A DNA stretch of 64,000 nucleotides from Deroplatys truncata (taxonomy: Eukaryota > Arthropoda > Insecta > Mantodea > Mantidae), in NCBI GenBank assembly GCA_030765065.1, contig CM060983.1, positions 47,180,067 to 47,244,066 on the forward strand, given 5' to 3'. The position numbers were made by a program, and so were the translations under genes. The notes below the pieces were generated by a model. It ran no database searches. It had not been told where the DNA came from and worked only from the letters and a program-made list of their open reading frames with translations. This document shows, piece by piece, positions 10,837 through 21,514 of the stretch; positions within the stretch are counted from its first letter, which is position 1; every line of letters starts with the position of its first letter.

Positions 10837-11836
10837 TTTAGAAAAAGGTCCGTGTGTATGTATGTGTGCGTCTCTCTGTCTGTGAACAGCATAACTCAGA
10901 AACTAAAAGTCGGATGAATACAAAACTTGGTATTTAGGTTTAGTACCTCCCAAAGATGCGACACAAAGAAATTTTTTCGAATTTTTTTATTTTCTATAAA
11001 ATAGCTAATTGTTTTTATTAAAACACCATGTATTAAAGATATTTATATTACAAATAAAAATATATCCTGTATTTTCTGGGAGTAGATTGTGAAATCGTCT
11101 TCATTCGCGTCGCCCTTCATGGTATAGTGGTTACTATGCCAAACTTTAATTCCCGAAGTCGCGGGTTCAAACCCGGTGGAGGACAATGGATTTTTTTGGG
11201 GGTAGGAAGTAAAGCCGTTTGTCCCGTGTCGTAGATTTACGGCCTGTAAAAGAATCTCAAGCCTGATAAAGAGACCTCTGAGCAAAATTACCGGTCTTAC
11301 ATGTGCAATATAGAATGGGACGCTAAGGACCGCAGCAGTTAAAGAGCGCCCATAAATAAAACTCAATTTAATTTATTTCGTCTTCATTCGGAAGGAATTG
11401 TGTATAATCTTGTATAACTGGTAAATGTTAAGTAATAGGCGAATACATACTATATAAAAATGTAGATCTCTATAAAACACAGAATTTATTTCATATAGGT
11501 TTTTTTTGTGGCATAAGTCATTTTTGATATATTCTTTATTAATGCTTCAAATTGTTCAAATTCAGCCATTTTCCTTAAGTCCTGTCAACATATATTTATT
11601 TCTCGCGATTGCATACATACAGTATGGAGTTTTAAGACCAGCATATAGCGTCCAGTTCTTAAACATTTGACTATCGCTTGTATCTATAACGAAATGTATA
11701 ATGCAGCTATTTCTGCTAAGGTTCATTTGAATTAAAATGAAGTAGATAGAAAATAAGTTGTAGTAAGACTAGTTTGTATACCCACTAATAAACGATAGAG
11801 GGTAGAAAAATTCGTGTGAATGTATTACATCAGATT
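10837..11836 (-). mobile_element. Family B repeat, array unit 2, split by a SINE
   Basis: This is the second B unit in the same direction. Its two borders carry the same junction (cagatttttagaaaaag at both ends), exactly 1,000 bp apart. Removing the S1 insertion and one target duplication leaves about 717 bp. Confidence 0.7.
11108..11377 (+). mobile_element. SINE family S1, copy 1, with 13-bp target duplication
   Basis: A tRNA-like head (ttcatggtatagtggtta as A box, gcgggttcaaaccc as B box) is followed by a non-tRNA body and the tail ataaataaaactcaattt. The flanking 13-bp repeat TCGTCTTCATTCG (11095-11107 and 11378-11390) is a perfect target duplication, as expected for LINE-mobilised SINEs. 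The host sequence is B, so the insertion is younger than B. Confidence 0.88.
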
Positions 11837-12580
11837 TTTAGAAAAAGATCCGTGTGTATGTGTGTGTGCGTGTCTCTATCTGTGAACAGCATAACTCAAA
11901 AACGAGAAGTTGGTTAAATATCAAGCTTGGTATTTATGTTTAATATATTCCAAAGATACGACACGAAGATTTACAAGAAAACCGTCCCAACCTAAATTAC
12001 ACTTTGCATGGAACATTTTCGAAAATTTTAGTTCTCTAAAAATGGCTAACGAGTTTGATTAAAATACCATGTATTAGAGATATTAACATGACAAATAAAA
12101 TGTATACAACATTTCTGGGAATTGCTTGTGAAATCCTCTTCATTCGAAGAAATTTTGTACAATCTCGTATAAATGCTAAACATTAAACGTAGATGAAACG
12201 TACCACACACAAAATGTAGATCTGTTTGAAACATAAACCCTTTTTCATATCTTTTTATAGCATTATCCATTTCCGAGATTTCCTTTATTAATGGTTCGAA
12301 TTGTTCAATACTTAGCCATTCTCTTACAGTCCTGTCGATTTTCAGTTGTTTCTCGTGATAAAAGAAAACAGTATGGAATTTTAAGGCAGCGTAGAGCGTC
12401 CAATGCTTAAACATTTGACTATCGCTATCCCCTTTGTATCTATAACGAAATATGTAATGTAGCTATTTCTGGAAAGATTTATCTGGATTAAAATGAAGTA
12501 GATAGAAAAATAAACGTTCTTAAGAAAAATTTGTATCCCCCTTAATGCGATAGAAGGTAGAGAAAGTCATGTGAATGTAA
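11837..12580 (-). mobile_element. Family B repeat, array unit 3
   Basis: This third head-to-tail unit starts at the same internal junction and ends in a B 5' terminus (gtcatgtgaatgtaaca) that loses its last bases to flanking sequence. Confidence 0.65.
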
Positions 12581-12719
12581 CAAATTGGTATCAAATTATA
12601 GAAGAACTTCTTATGTTCGCATGGACATTTCGTTACAAATGTTGGATTTCAGCATGACGGGCGACATGGCAGACTTCGAAAGCTCCCAGCATGTCCCTGG
12701 TTTTAAGAGATGTGTTGCT
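12581..12719. other. Unassigned spacer
   Basis: This short AT-rich interval contains a small plus-strand open frame without a recognisable domain. Confidence 0.35.
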
Positions 12720-12870
12720 TTTGACCATCCAGGTTCTGTGTTATTGCTTAAATGGCATCCTCCATGAGCCCCCAAAGAAGAAGTCTCAGGTTGTTAGATC
12801 GGGTGATCTCGTAGGCCAAGTCAGCCTTGCCACATCCTGAATCCTGGTGCGGCTCCACTAGGAATCCAAC
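12720..12870 (-). pseudogene. Transposase fragment (Tc1/mariner superfamily)
   Basis: On the minus strand one frame reads close to P-T-R-S-P-D-L-T-T-stop-D-F-F-F-G-G. This resembles the third catalytic block of IS630-Tc1-mariner transposases (PPRSPDLTxxDFFLWG). An internal stop replaces a family residue, and I see neither inverted repeats nor the rest of the gene. It is a small relic. Confidence 0.5.
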
Positions 12871-13025
12871 TCCCTATCCAAGTAAACAATTAAAACCTTG
12901 GGCACCTTTTACGTAAGCTACAAACATACACAAGCAAACTCATGAACTTCTTGTATTATTTCATACCACTTTTGTTTCTGCATGTCATTTCAATGGAAAA
13001 TAAATACTTTTGCACCATCCTTTTT

Positions 13026-13867
13026 ACTTTCTCTACTACGTATAGTAAGTAGGGAAAGTATTGTATTCCACCCAAATATTCGATACCGAGATTTCACCGG
13101 AAATACATGTTTTGAGACCCCCTGAAACCAAAAAAAGTATTTTTGGAAACATGTCCGTGTGTGTGTGTCTGTTAACAGCATAACTCAGAAACGAAGGGTT
13201 GGATAAACACCAAACTTGGTATTTAGGTTCAGCATCTTCCAGAGATGCGATACGAAGGTTTTAAGAAAATCCCCCCACCACAGATTACCCTTTACATGGT
13301 ACATTTTTCGAAAATTTAAATTTTCTCAAAAATGGCTCTAACGATTTTGATTAAAATATCATATTTTTAAGATATTTTCATGACAAATGAAACGTATATC
13401 TCGAATTTTCTGGGAATGCCTCCAAAAGCATTCTTCATTGTGAACGACTTTTGCATAACTGGTAAACCATAAGAGATAGACAAAGTTTTACTACACAAAA
13501 AATGTAGATCGCGTTAAAATACACAATTTATGTCATATAGATTTTTTTGTTGAGTGAACCATTTTCGAGATATTGCTTGTTATTCCCCTAAATTTTCCAA
13601 TACTTATACTATTTCTCAAATGGGAATTCGTTATTCATTTTTTTTGTCCAGGTAGTACAAAGAGAATGGAATACTTCACATAGCAACCAGCTCTTAAAAT
13701 ATTTGACTATCGCTTATAGCCTAGCAATTCCCGTTGCATCTACAAGAAAATTAGCAATAAGATTAACATCTCGATATCTGGATTAACATGAAGCATATGG
13801 AGAATAAGCGTTTGCAAGAATAGTTTGTACAAGAGTATAGAAAGTCATGTAAGTGTAACACATCAGA
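13026..13867 (-). mobile_element. Family A repeat, full length
   Basis: This complete 842-bp copy runs from ACTTTCTCTACTACG to the ACACATCAGA end. The left flank is a T run (ttttt). A short GT run lies at the usual internal position near 13157. Confidence 0.8.
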
Positions 13868-14329
13868 CTGATATCATTTAAGTGTTAAAAATACTGCCTC
13901 AATTTGACGAGAAGGCAAAGACCTCCCGTTTTAATGCCTTATTCTTTCTTAGGTTTTAATAGCAAATTGAAGTAGGTATAGGGATGGACAGAATCTGTGG
14001 ATATAGCATCTCTTTGAAATGAATAAAAGGGGCAAGAGCCTATTTATTTTCCTTTGCTTTGTTCTTATCAGATATACTTGTCCTGCCGTCGGTCTTCACA
14101 ACAAATATCAGGGACTGGTAAAAAAAATGTAGTTATTTCTTGATGAAGCTCTGCAATTAAATCGCTCCTTTTGGCTATCCCCTTCTGAGACAATACAGGG
14201 AGCTGAGAACAAAAGAAGAGCTGGGCTCGTATCGGCGACACAATTTGTGGAAGAGATTTCTTGTAAACCTGCTGTCGTCAAGTCCTGGAATTTTAGCCAA
14301 AATAATATTGCTTGGAAGTTTGTGACGAA
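13868..14329. other. Unassigned interval
   Basis: I recognise no gene or repeat. An 86-codon minus-strand frame (14108-14368) runs on into the adjacent SINE and has no domain. Confidence 0.35.
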
Positions 14330-14528
14330 CCGAATGGGATGGCTCTGACGGTAGCGTCTGTTACCCATATTCGGGAGGTCTTGGGTTCAAACATCCGGGG
14401 CCGGTTTCTTCTTGGTTTTCTTCGGTCGCTAGGCGAGTGCTGAATAGGATAATTTCATCCTCGACTTTTCCTTTTATTAGATCATTGACTTCCTAAGCTA
14501 TTACGTCAATCATGCAACTTTTCCCTAT
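14330..14528 (+). mobile_element. SINE family S3, copy
   Basis: The tRNA-like head has 'ggctctgacggtagcgt' and a B box 'cttgggttcaaacat'. The body (cttggttttcttcggtcgctaggcg) is shared with S3 copies near 40843, 42341, 51400 and 63585. This is a probable tRNA-derived SINE. Confidence 0.55.
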
Positions 14529-14530
14529 TC

Positions 14531-14760
14531 ACTATCGAGATGTTAATCTTATTGCTAATGTTCTTGTAGGTGCAAGGGGAATATGGTAGACTTTAAGCGA
14601 TAGTCAAATATTTTAAGAGCTGGTTGCTATGTGGAGCACTAAATTCCCTTTGGATGTCCAGGACATAAAAAAAAGAATAACGAATTCCCATTTCAGAAAA
14701 AGTATAAGTATTGAAAAATTCAAACAATTAACAAGGAATATCTCGGAAATGGTTCACTCG

Positions 14761-14762
<2 letters not shown>
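14531..14762 (+). mobile_element. Family A repeat, 5' segment of a split copy
   Basis: It starts inside A at 'tatcgagatgttaatctt' (the terminus is missing) and runs to 'atggttcactcgaca', where foreign sequence interrupts it. The rest resumes at 15216. Confidence 0.7.
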
Positions 14763-14795
<33 letters not shown>

Positions 14796-15215
14796 ACATG
14801 CTAGGGTAAGGGTCAAAAGATTTCCAGCAAGTGCTTAAATTTCGATCACCGCAACACGCACATGGGGAGCGTAACTCGCTAACAGCAACAGGACCGGGAC
14901 CTTGGTATTTAGATTTAGATGAAGGTGTGAGGTTTTACTTTATACAAAAATATTACATAACACACATTGCCTGGAGTTTATTGAGAAATGTTTGGCGATT
15001 CTACATTATGCACTTAGGAAACCAGGAAAGGGGAGATGGTCTAGCCAAGCCAGCCAGGGTTGACGTCATACCAGGCCGTTTTCATACACGCTGGCGTGTT
15101 CCACGCCAAAGGAGGGATCGTTAAGCCGAAAAATAATCAAGGGAACCCAATAATGCTATCGACAATGCAACAATAATGCGTCTGGTATTGGCATTGCACT
15201 TACTTATACGCCACA
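14763..15215. other. Foreign insert in family A, with TA microsatellite
   Basis: This 453-bp insert separates two collinear parts of an A copy. It opens with a pure TA run (about 14764-14791). A 97-codon plus-strand frame (14831-15124) lacks any recognisable domain. No inverted repeats or clear target duplication are visible. Confidence 0.45.
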
Positions 15216-15684
15216 ATATGACGTAAATTGTGTGTTTTAACGATATTTACATTTTTTGTGTGGTAAAATGTTGTCTATCTATTACTGTTTACCAGTTATG
15301 CAAATGTCATTGAGAATGAAGTCTTTTGACGAATTCTCAGACAGTTGAACTTATACATTTCATTTGCCATAAAAACATCTTAAATATATGATATTTTAAT
15401 CGTAATCTTTAGAGCCAGTTTTGAGAAAATAAAAAATTTCGAAAAAAGGTCCATGTAAAGAGTAGTTTGGGGTGGGAGCATTTTTGAAAGATACTGAACC
15501 TAAGTACCAGTTTGGTATTTATCCGACGTTTCGTTTTTGAGGTATACTGTTACAGCACCCACAGGGATCTTTTTCTAAATTTTTTTTGAGATCCAGGGGT
15601 CTCAAAACATGTATTTTCGGTGAAATATTGCTATCGAATTTTTACGTGGAATGTAATACTTCCCCTACGTAGAAGAGAAAGTAA
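15216..15684 (+). mobile_element. Family A repeat, 3' segment of a split copy
   Basis: This continues the A copy from 'gacgtaaattgtgtgtttt' to the 3' tip (cctacgtagaagagaaagt). Confidence 0.7.
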
Positions 15685-15689
15685 ATAGA

Positions 15690-16129
15690 TGATAAATCGA
15701 AACCATAAAACTATAGACCCATTTCAGTCCATCTATTTTTTCTAAAATACTTTAAACTGTTGCGGAACAACAACTTAATGCTTACTTTGCAAGAAATAAT
15801 TAGTTTAGTAGTGCCCAGTTTGGATTTAGAAGTGGTGCATCTACAACAAATGCTACTGAGAAACTTATGTATATCTTCAGTTATTTCAGGCTTTGAAAAT
15901 AACTAGAGTACACTCACAATTCTATATGACATCTCCAAGGCTTTTGATTGTGTAATTCACATATATTGATTTCAAAACTTCAATTTTATGGTTTAATGTG
16001 TAGAGAATTGAAATTGTTTTTAGCCTACTTATCCGACCGTCAAAAATGTGTTTATTAGAACAGTAAACATTCAAACGTTGGATATGTTAATAGTGGTCTA
16101 CTCCAGGGTTCAGTCTTAGGTCCTTTGTT
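15690..16129 (+). pseudogene. Non-LTR retrotransposon reverse transcriptase, part 1
   Basis: Allowing frameshifts, the plus strand reads reverse transcriptase blocks in order: NYRPIS near 15710, QFGFRSGAST near 15815, YDISKAFDCV near 15925 (first catalytic Asp) and QGSVLGPLL near 16100-16129. The order and wording fit the Jockey/CR1 group of LINEs. Several stops and frame changes show it is dead. The open frame is cut exactly at the end of GPLL by an A copy, and the next block resumes at 17849. Confidence 0.85.
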
Positions 16130-16597
16130 ACTATACTACGTATAGTAAGTAAGGGAAGTATCGCATTCCTCCCAAAAATTCGATATCGAGATTTTATCAG
16201 TTTTGAGGTTCCCTGACTCAAAAAAAATTAGAAACAGTTCCCTGTGTCTGTGAACAGCTTAACTCGAAAATTAAAAGTCGGATAAATTCCAAACTTGGTA
16301 TTTAGGTTCAGTATATTCCAAAGATGCGACATGAAGATTATCAAGAAAATCCCGCCACCCTAGACTACCCTTTACATGGGATATGTTTTGAAACTTTTTG
16401 GTTTTCTCAAAAATGGCTCTAACGATTTTGAATAAAATATCATATGTTTAAGATATTTTCATGCCAAATTAAATGTATATATTGAATTTTCTGTGAATGC
16501 CCTCAAAAGTCTTCTTCATTCTGAATAACTTTTGCATAACTGATAAACCGTAAAAGACTGGCAAAATTTTACTGCACAAAAAATATAGATTTCTTTA
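16130..16597 (-). mobile_element. Family A repeat, part 1, inserted in LINE
   Basis: This A copy begins with a slightly shortened 3' tip (ACTATACTACGTATAG) and runs to 'atagatttctttaa', where a PIF/Harbinger element enters. A resumes at 17578. Confidence 0.8.
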
Positions 16598-17574
16598 AAG
16601 GTGTGTCCACACTGTTCAACATATCAACAGTTAACATTCAACAATTAACAAAATGTTTCATTCAACGTGTTAAATGCCTTCAACATGTTATAACTGTGAA
16701 CCTTTAACATTCTATCCACACCATTTGACTTGTTGGGACAACAAAGTCTCTCAACTAAAAGCAAAATGGACTCCAGTGATGAGGATTTGACCATTGCTAT
16801 TTGTATCTGTGCTTGATATGTAATAAAAAGAAAAGTATAAGATGATGAGGCTCTATCTTGTTAATCGGCACAGGAGTGAAAATATTTTAATGAGTTTAAA
16901 ATTCGGAGTAGGTTTAACTTCAGTTTCTTGAGAACAATCAAAGTGACTTCAACTTAGCCTTGACCAAGGTTTCTAACCTATAATTCACAAAAAGGAACAC
17001 ATTTTAGAGCAGCCATTCCAGCTATCAGACTTGAGCGTTGTTGTTGTTTTTTTTTTTGCAATTCTCTAACAAAGTGAAGTTATTTTTCTTTTCTGATATT
17101 ACCTCTGGAACAACAATAAACTGTACATAGTTTGGTGTAGTTGTCCATCATTTTTATTACATATATTACAATGTTCCATAATGAAGCCTCAACAAAGATT
17201 TTATTAATGAAAGTGTCTTTTGTTTTGTCCATTCCATAACTTCACATGAAGCAAACGAAATCAATGATACGAGCACAGAACGAGTCAACACGAAACTACT
17301 GAACACAATAGCGTGAAGCAATCAGAGGTACGCCGTTGCTATGGTTACAGTCTGGAAACTTCTGAAGTTCACCAAATCACATACACAGAGAGCGAATTTA
17401 CTTAACAAGTTTTCCATTAAAAGCGGAAAACACCCAACATGTTAAAAGTGTCAAGCACAACTGTTTCGGTTAACATGTTAAATCAATTCTGCCATCGAAA
17501 TTGGGCGAACATGCAAACTGTTAACATGTTTCACTTGATAAGTTTTTTTAAATGTTAATCAGTGTGGACAGGGC
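16598..17574 (+). mobile_element. PIF/Harbinger-like element, deletion derivative
   Basis: The ends carry a TGTCCACACTG inverted repeat (left AAGGTGTGTCCACACTG; right the complement with AGCCC outside). They are flanked by TTA on both sides (16595-16597 and 17575-17577), the 3-bp target duplication typical of PIF/Harbinger; TTAA would also fit. Removing the insert restores the A sequence 'ctttaaaacac'. Many AACATGTTAA-like palindromic words cluster near both ends. The interior keeps only a decayed transposase start. At 977 bp it is too short to encode both Harbinger proteins. Confidence 0.75.
16766..17065 (+). pseudogene. Harbinger transposase N-terminal remnant
   Basis: The frame opening MDSSDEDLTIAICI is followed, with stops and frameshifts, by LVNRHRSENILMSLKF, NQSDFNLALTKVSNL and AAIPAIRLE. 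The last two resemble the conserved N-terminal stretch of PIF/Harbinger nucleases (family pattern RMTPxDFxxLLxxVxPxI, then AIPAxxRL). The catalytic domain is absent. Confidence 0.6.
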
Positions 17575-17577
17575 TTA

Positions 17578-17848
17578 AAACACCCAAGTTATGTCATATA
17601 CATTTGTTTTGTGGAGTGAACAACTTCCGAGATATTCCTTGTTATTTGTATGAATTTTGCAATACTTATATTATTTCTCAAATAGGAATTCGTTCTTGTT
17701 TTTATGTCCTGGACATGCAAAGAGAATGGAATACTCCACATAGCAACCAGCTCTTAAAAAATTTGACTATGGCTTAAAGCCTACCAATTCCCCTTGCATC
17801 TACAACAAAATTAGCAATAAGAAAGTCATGTGAGTGTAACACATGAGA
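17578..17848 (-). mobile_element. Family A repeat, part 2
   Basis: This continues the A copy from 'aaacacccaagttatg' to its 5' terminus (gtaacacatgaga). About 80 bp just inside the terminus is deleted ('agcaataag' joined to 'gaaagtcatg'). Confidence 0.8.
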
Positions 17849-18300
17849 TATTGGTTTAATTAAGATTAATGATCTACTTTGAACGTTCATTCTACTTACT
17901 ATTTGCTGATGATGCGAGCCTCTATAGTTTTCATAAAAATGTTACTAGCATAATATGTCATATAGATGACCCCTAGGATGAAGCTGTGATGGTTTTAAAC
18001 TAAATACAGAAAAGACTCAGTCCATACATTTTGGCTCAAGGAATTTTTCCAATAACAATTTTATTTTTTGTGTTAAACTGTGGTATTGTGCTGGATGATA
18101 AATTAATCTGAACTGAACATGTTGATTATATTAATAGCACGTTGTCTGGAGTAACTTGCTTATTGAAAAATTTCAAGCAACACGTTCCTGAAAGCTATTT
18201 AAAATCAGCATATTTTGTGTTATCTCATATCTAGTACCTATATCTTGTGGTGTCATTATTTGGGAGAAATTCTAGTAAAGTAATTGATATTACTTAATAT
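17849..18300 (+). pseudogene. Non-LTR retrotransposon reverse transcriptase, part 2
   Basis: It resumes the reverse transcriptase interrupted at 16129: LIKINDL, then YLFADDASLYS near 17895-17925 (the catalytic FADD), then LNTEKTQSIHFG, VLDDKLI-stop-TEHVDYINSTLSGV and LLKNFKQHVPESYLKSAYFVLSH. The Trp expected after DDKLI is a stop. Parts 1 and 2 join in the correct block order, which shows the A element entered an existing LINE. The 3' end is lost before C1. Confidence 0.85.
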
Positions 18301-18381
18301 TAGAATGGGATCACACCAGTATTTCTCGATACTCTAGAGAGTAATAGTGCTAAGTCCCCTTCCAACCCTAGTCTTAAATAC

Positions 18382-19340
18382 TGAGGCAGTATTTTTAATA
18401 CTTAAATAATTTCAGTCTAATTATATAATATAAATTCAATAACAGCCCGCCTTGAAGCAATATGTGTATGTAACAATATGTAAAAGGTGTATATTATAGT
18501 CATTGAATATGTTTATATTATTGTATACTTGTGTAATAATGTTATATTAATGTATTACGTAATTTAATAATGTAGTAGCTGTGAGAATAATAAGTTAAAA
18601 GTTGCTAACAATGAGATAATCATGAGGTAACCTTGAGGCAATAATGAGTTTGAGAGTTTAATAATGTTACTTGTGATTCTTGGAAGCATTAATGTAATTT
18701 TAGTGACAGTTTATAAAATAGACAATCAACAACCAGAAAAAAGCTTTAGTTAAATGAAGGTATTCTATTGGATTAGGAATAGCCAGTCAGAGATTTGAAA
18801 TACAGAAATTTATAGGTTTAGGCGGTTGAAATCAGTTCAGTTGCCTGCAGACAGTGTTTGTAACCGGATGCGAGATGCGTCCTTGAGAGATTTAATACGT
18901 ACTCGTGTGAGACGAAAAATAAGTTTACGTGTTAAAAAGTACAAGTAATTAATAAAAGAATCTATATGAGTGAAGTGTTATTTAAATCGTGTCAAGCATT
19001 AATAAAAGGAGTGAAGTAAAATTATAATCTGTGTAAACCTACATTCTTAGTCGCACCACAACCCTGCCAAGACATCCATGTCTCTAAAATAAATACTGAC
19101 GCAGTCGAGGCAAACATAAATACATAATATTTAAAGAAACAGTCAAAATTACAAAGTTAATAATAGTTTTAAACTTAGGGCGAAGACTACCGGAAACCGG
19201 GTACTATACGTGTGGTTGCAACTACTACAAGTTCGGCTCCCCAACAGTCGAAATATAATACAACTCCTTCAATACGATCTACTTCAAATTGACGACCAAA
19301 GCGTGTTGCAAACAAACTCCTACAGAAAACTAACAATCCC
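18382..19340 (+). mobile_element. Family C element, copy C1
   Basis: This 959-bp element starts TGAGGCAGTATTTTTAA and is flanked by AATAC (18377-18381 and 19341-19345). Inside are CCAAT-type words (agccagtcag, gccaatc in sister copies), a 'gtttataaaatag' TATA-like word and AATAAA-like words. These are compatible with an LTR promoter and polyadenylation region. Near the 3' end is 'caaattgacgaccaaagcg', a degenerate GGCGCCCA motif. The 3' end aligns with C5 (actcctacag..aacaatccc). No coding frame is conserved. Confidence 0.75.
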
Positions 19341-19345
19341 AATAC

Positions 19346-19430
19346 TAATTTTGGTATTAAACCAACTGTTCGTTTATGAGTTATGCCGTTCATAGACATA
19401 GACACACACAGACACGAACATTTTTATAAT
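19346..19430 (+). repeat. Family A/B 3' fragment
   Basis: This short piece of the A/B 'ttggtatttatccgactgttcg' region follows C1, showing that C1 landed in an A/B copy. Its upstream half is reduced to 'cttaaatac' before C1. Confidence 0.5.
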
Positions 19431-19431
19431 G

Positions 19432-20217
19432 TTTACTTTCCCTACCACGTACATTAGGCAGAGAAGATATTGCATTTCACCCAAATATTCAATATCTATA
19501 TTTTGAGCTCCCTCAAAAATTTGTGTCTTTGTGTATTTGTAAACAAAATAAATCAAAAACGAAAAGTCTGATAAATACCAAACTTAGTATTTAAGTTCAG
19601 TATCATCCAAATTTGTGATACAGCAGTTTACAAGAAAATCCCTCATATCAAATTACCCCTTGCATGGAAGATTTTTAGAAACTTTTGATTTTCTAAAAAC
19701 GGAATCTAACGGTTTTGAGTAAAATACATTACTAAAGACATTTACATGACAAATAAAACGAATATCCTAAATTTTCTGAGAACAGCCTGAGAGGTCCTGC
19801 TCATTCGGAAGGAATTTTAGTCTCGTACTGCACAAAAATGGAGATATCTTTAAAACACACAACTTATTTCAAATATGTTTTGTTGTGGCATAAGCCATTT
19901 CCGAGATATCCTTATTAATGGTTCGAGTCGTTCATACTAGTCAATCTTTTAAAGTACTGTCAAGTTTCAGATGTTTCTCGCGATTGCATGGAAACAGTAA
20001 GGGATTATAAGGCAGCATATAGCGTCCAGTTCTTAAACATTTGACTATCGCTGTTCTCTTTGTATCTATAACGAAATGTGTAATGTAACTATTTCTGCAA
20101 AGGTTTATTTGGATTAAAATGTAATATATAGAAAAATAGCTTGAGTGAGAATAATTATTAACCCACTAATAAACAATAGAGAATAGAGATAGTCATGTGG
20201 ATGTATCACATCAGATT
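19432..20217 (-). mobile_element. Family B repeat, near full length
   Basis: It runs from the B 3' tip (actttccctaccacg) to the 5' terminus (gatgtatcacatcaga). The internal microsatellite is reduced. Blocks typical of B, such as 'gcataagccatttccgag' and 'gttctctttgtatctataacg', are present. Confidence 0.8.
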
Positions 20218-20222
20218 TTTCT

Positions 20223-20589
20223 TCGTGGAGGGAAGAGTCACAATGTTTACGCGTTTCTCTACCCGTTGTAGTAGACGCTGGTGCTAATGCAATTTAATTA
20301 CAGCAGTAATACATTATAGAGAAGGCAAACTTTTGTATAAGGACACACTTCCGTGACGAAACCGCAGGCTAACGAATGGCAAAAGCATTTTTAAAAAGGA
20401 CGACAAGAATAGACAGGGCTTTATCCCCGTCGAGCGAGATAGAGGGAACTGAAGAGGTGATCCTTAGAGAGCGGAAAGAGATGGGGCGAGACTCAAACAG
20501 AAAGGTCACAGGTTCCATGATAGAGCAAGAAGATTATAAGGATTACCATCTCAACTTTCATACGTCTGTCACTGTGCAGACGTAGCATT
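20223..20589. other. Unassigned interval
   Basis: I recognise no repeat. A 69-codon frame (20376-20585, +) is rich in charged residues and lacks a known domain. Confidence 0.35.
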
Positions 20590-20900
20590 CATATGATTAA
20601 AATGTTTTTCTACTACCGACCTATATTTGAAAGCGAGATTTCACTGGAAATATATGTTTTGAAGCCCCTGAAACAAAAATCTTGTGTTACATTCAAATGA
20701 CCTTCTCTTCTCTGTATCGTTTATTAATTGGTATAAAAACTTATCTTATGAAAGCTTATTTTCCTATCTACTTCATTTTAATCGAGATAAAACATTTGCA
20801 GAAATAGCTGCATTACACATTTCGTTACAAATACAAAGGAACAGCGGTAGTCAATGTTTCAGTAGTGGACGCTATATGCTGACCTTAAAATTCTCTCCTT
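20590..20900 (+). repeat. Family B end fragments
   Basis: A remnant of the B 3' region in reverse orientation (cgagatttcactggaaatatatg) is fused to a forward B 5' part (cttgtgttacattcaaatgacc to ctgaccttaaaattc). Confidence 0.55.
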
Positions 20901-21214
20901 GACATCACAAATAAATAAACAAATAAATAAAATCTGAATATACTATCCCGACACCTTGGTTACTACTTCGGGAGATACATTCACTCTTTACATTTATTGT
21001 CGCAAACACATTTACATTTTAATTGCATTTTTTTCAGATAAAATAACTACAAACTACACAATGTCTGTAAAATAATAACATAACAGTAAATACAAAAATA
21101 AATAGAAGAAAGAAGAAAAATAGAAATTACTAGATTGGAGTAAAGGCGTAAAAAAATAATTACAATTCTAAATTCTATATTTATCTACACTTGGTGGAAA
21201 CCAGCAAACTTAAC
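20901..21214. other. AT-rich unassigned interval
   Basis: This is simple AT-rich sequence with (aaat)n-like patches. No gene or named element. Confidence 0.4.
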
Positions 21215-21509
21215 AACTCGCGAAAAACAGTTGGAAATCGGCAGAATTTTAAAAGAATGCCTAAGCACTGAACAATTTGAACCATTAATAATGGATATCT
21301 CGGAAATGGCTGATGCCACAAAAATTATTTGAAACAAAATGTGTGTTTTGAGGAATCTAAATTCTTTGTGTATTACGCTTTTGTCTATCGCTTAACGCTT
21401 ATACCAGTTGTACAAGATTATACAAAATTCCTTCCAAGTGAAGACTTCACAAGCTATTCCCAGAAAATTAAAGATAACATTTTATTTGTCATGTAAATAT
21501 CTTTCATAT
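21215..21509 (+). repeat. Family B, left part, split by C2
   Basis: This B segment runs from the 'gcgaaaaacagttg' block to 'aaatatctttcatat', where C2 begins. B continues at 22486. Confidence 0.7.
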
Positions 21510-21514
21510 ATGCT

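Noticed and set aside
16130..17848. Reading A as an LTR of a retrotransposon
   Set aside because: A has no TG...CA ends, no 5-bp duplication and no promoter-like words. Its insertion flanks are homopolymer runs.
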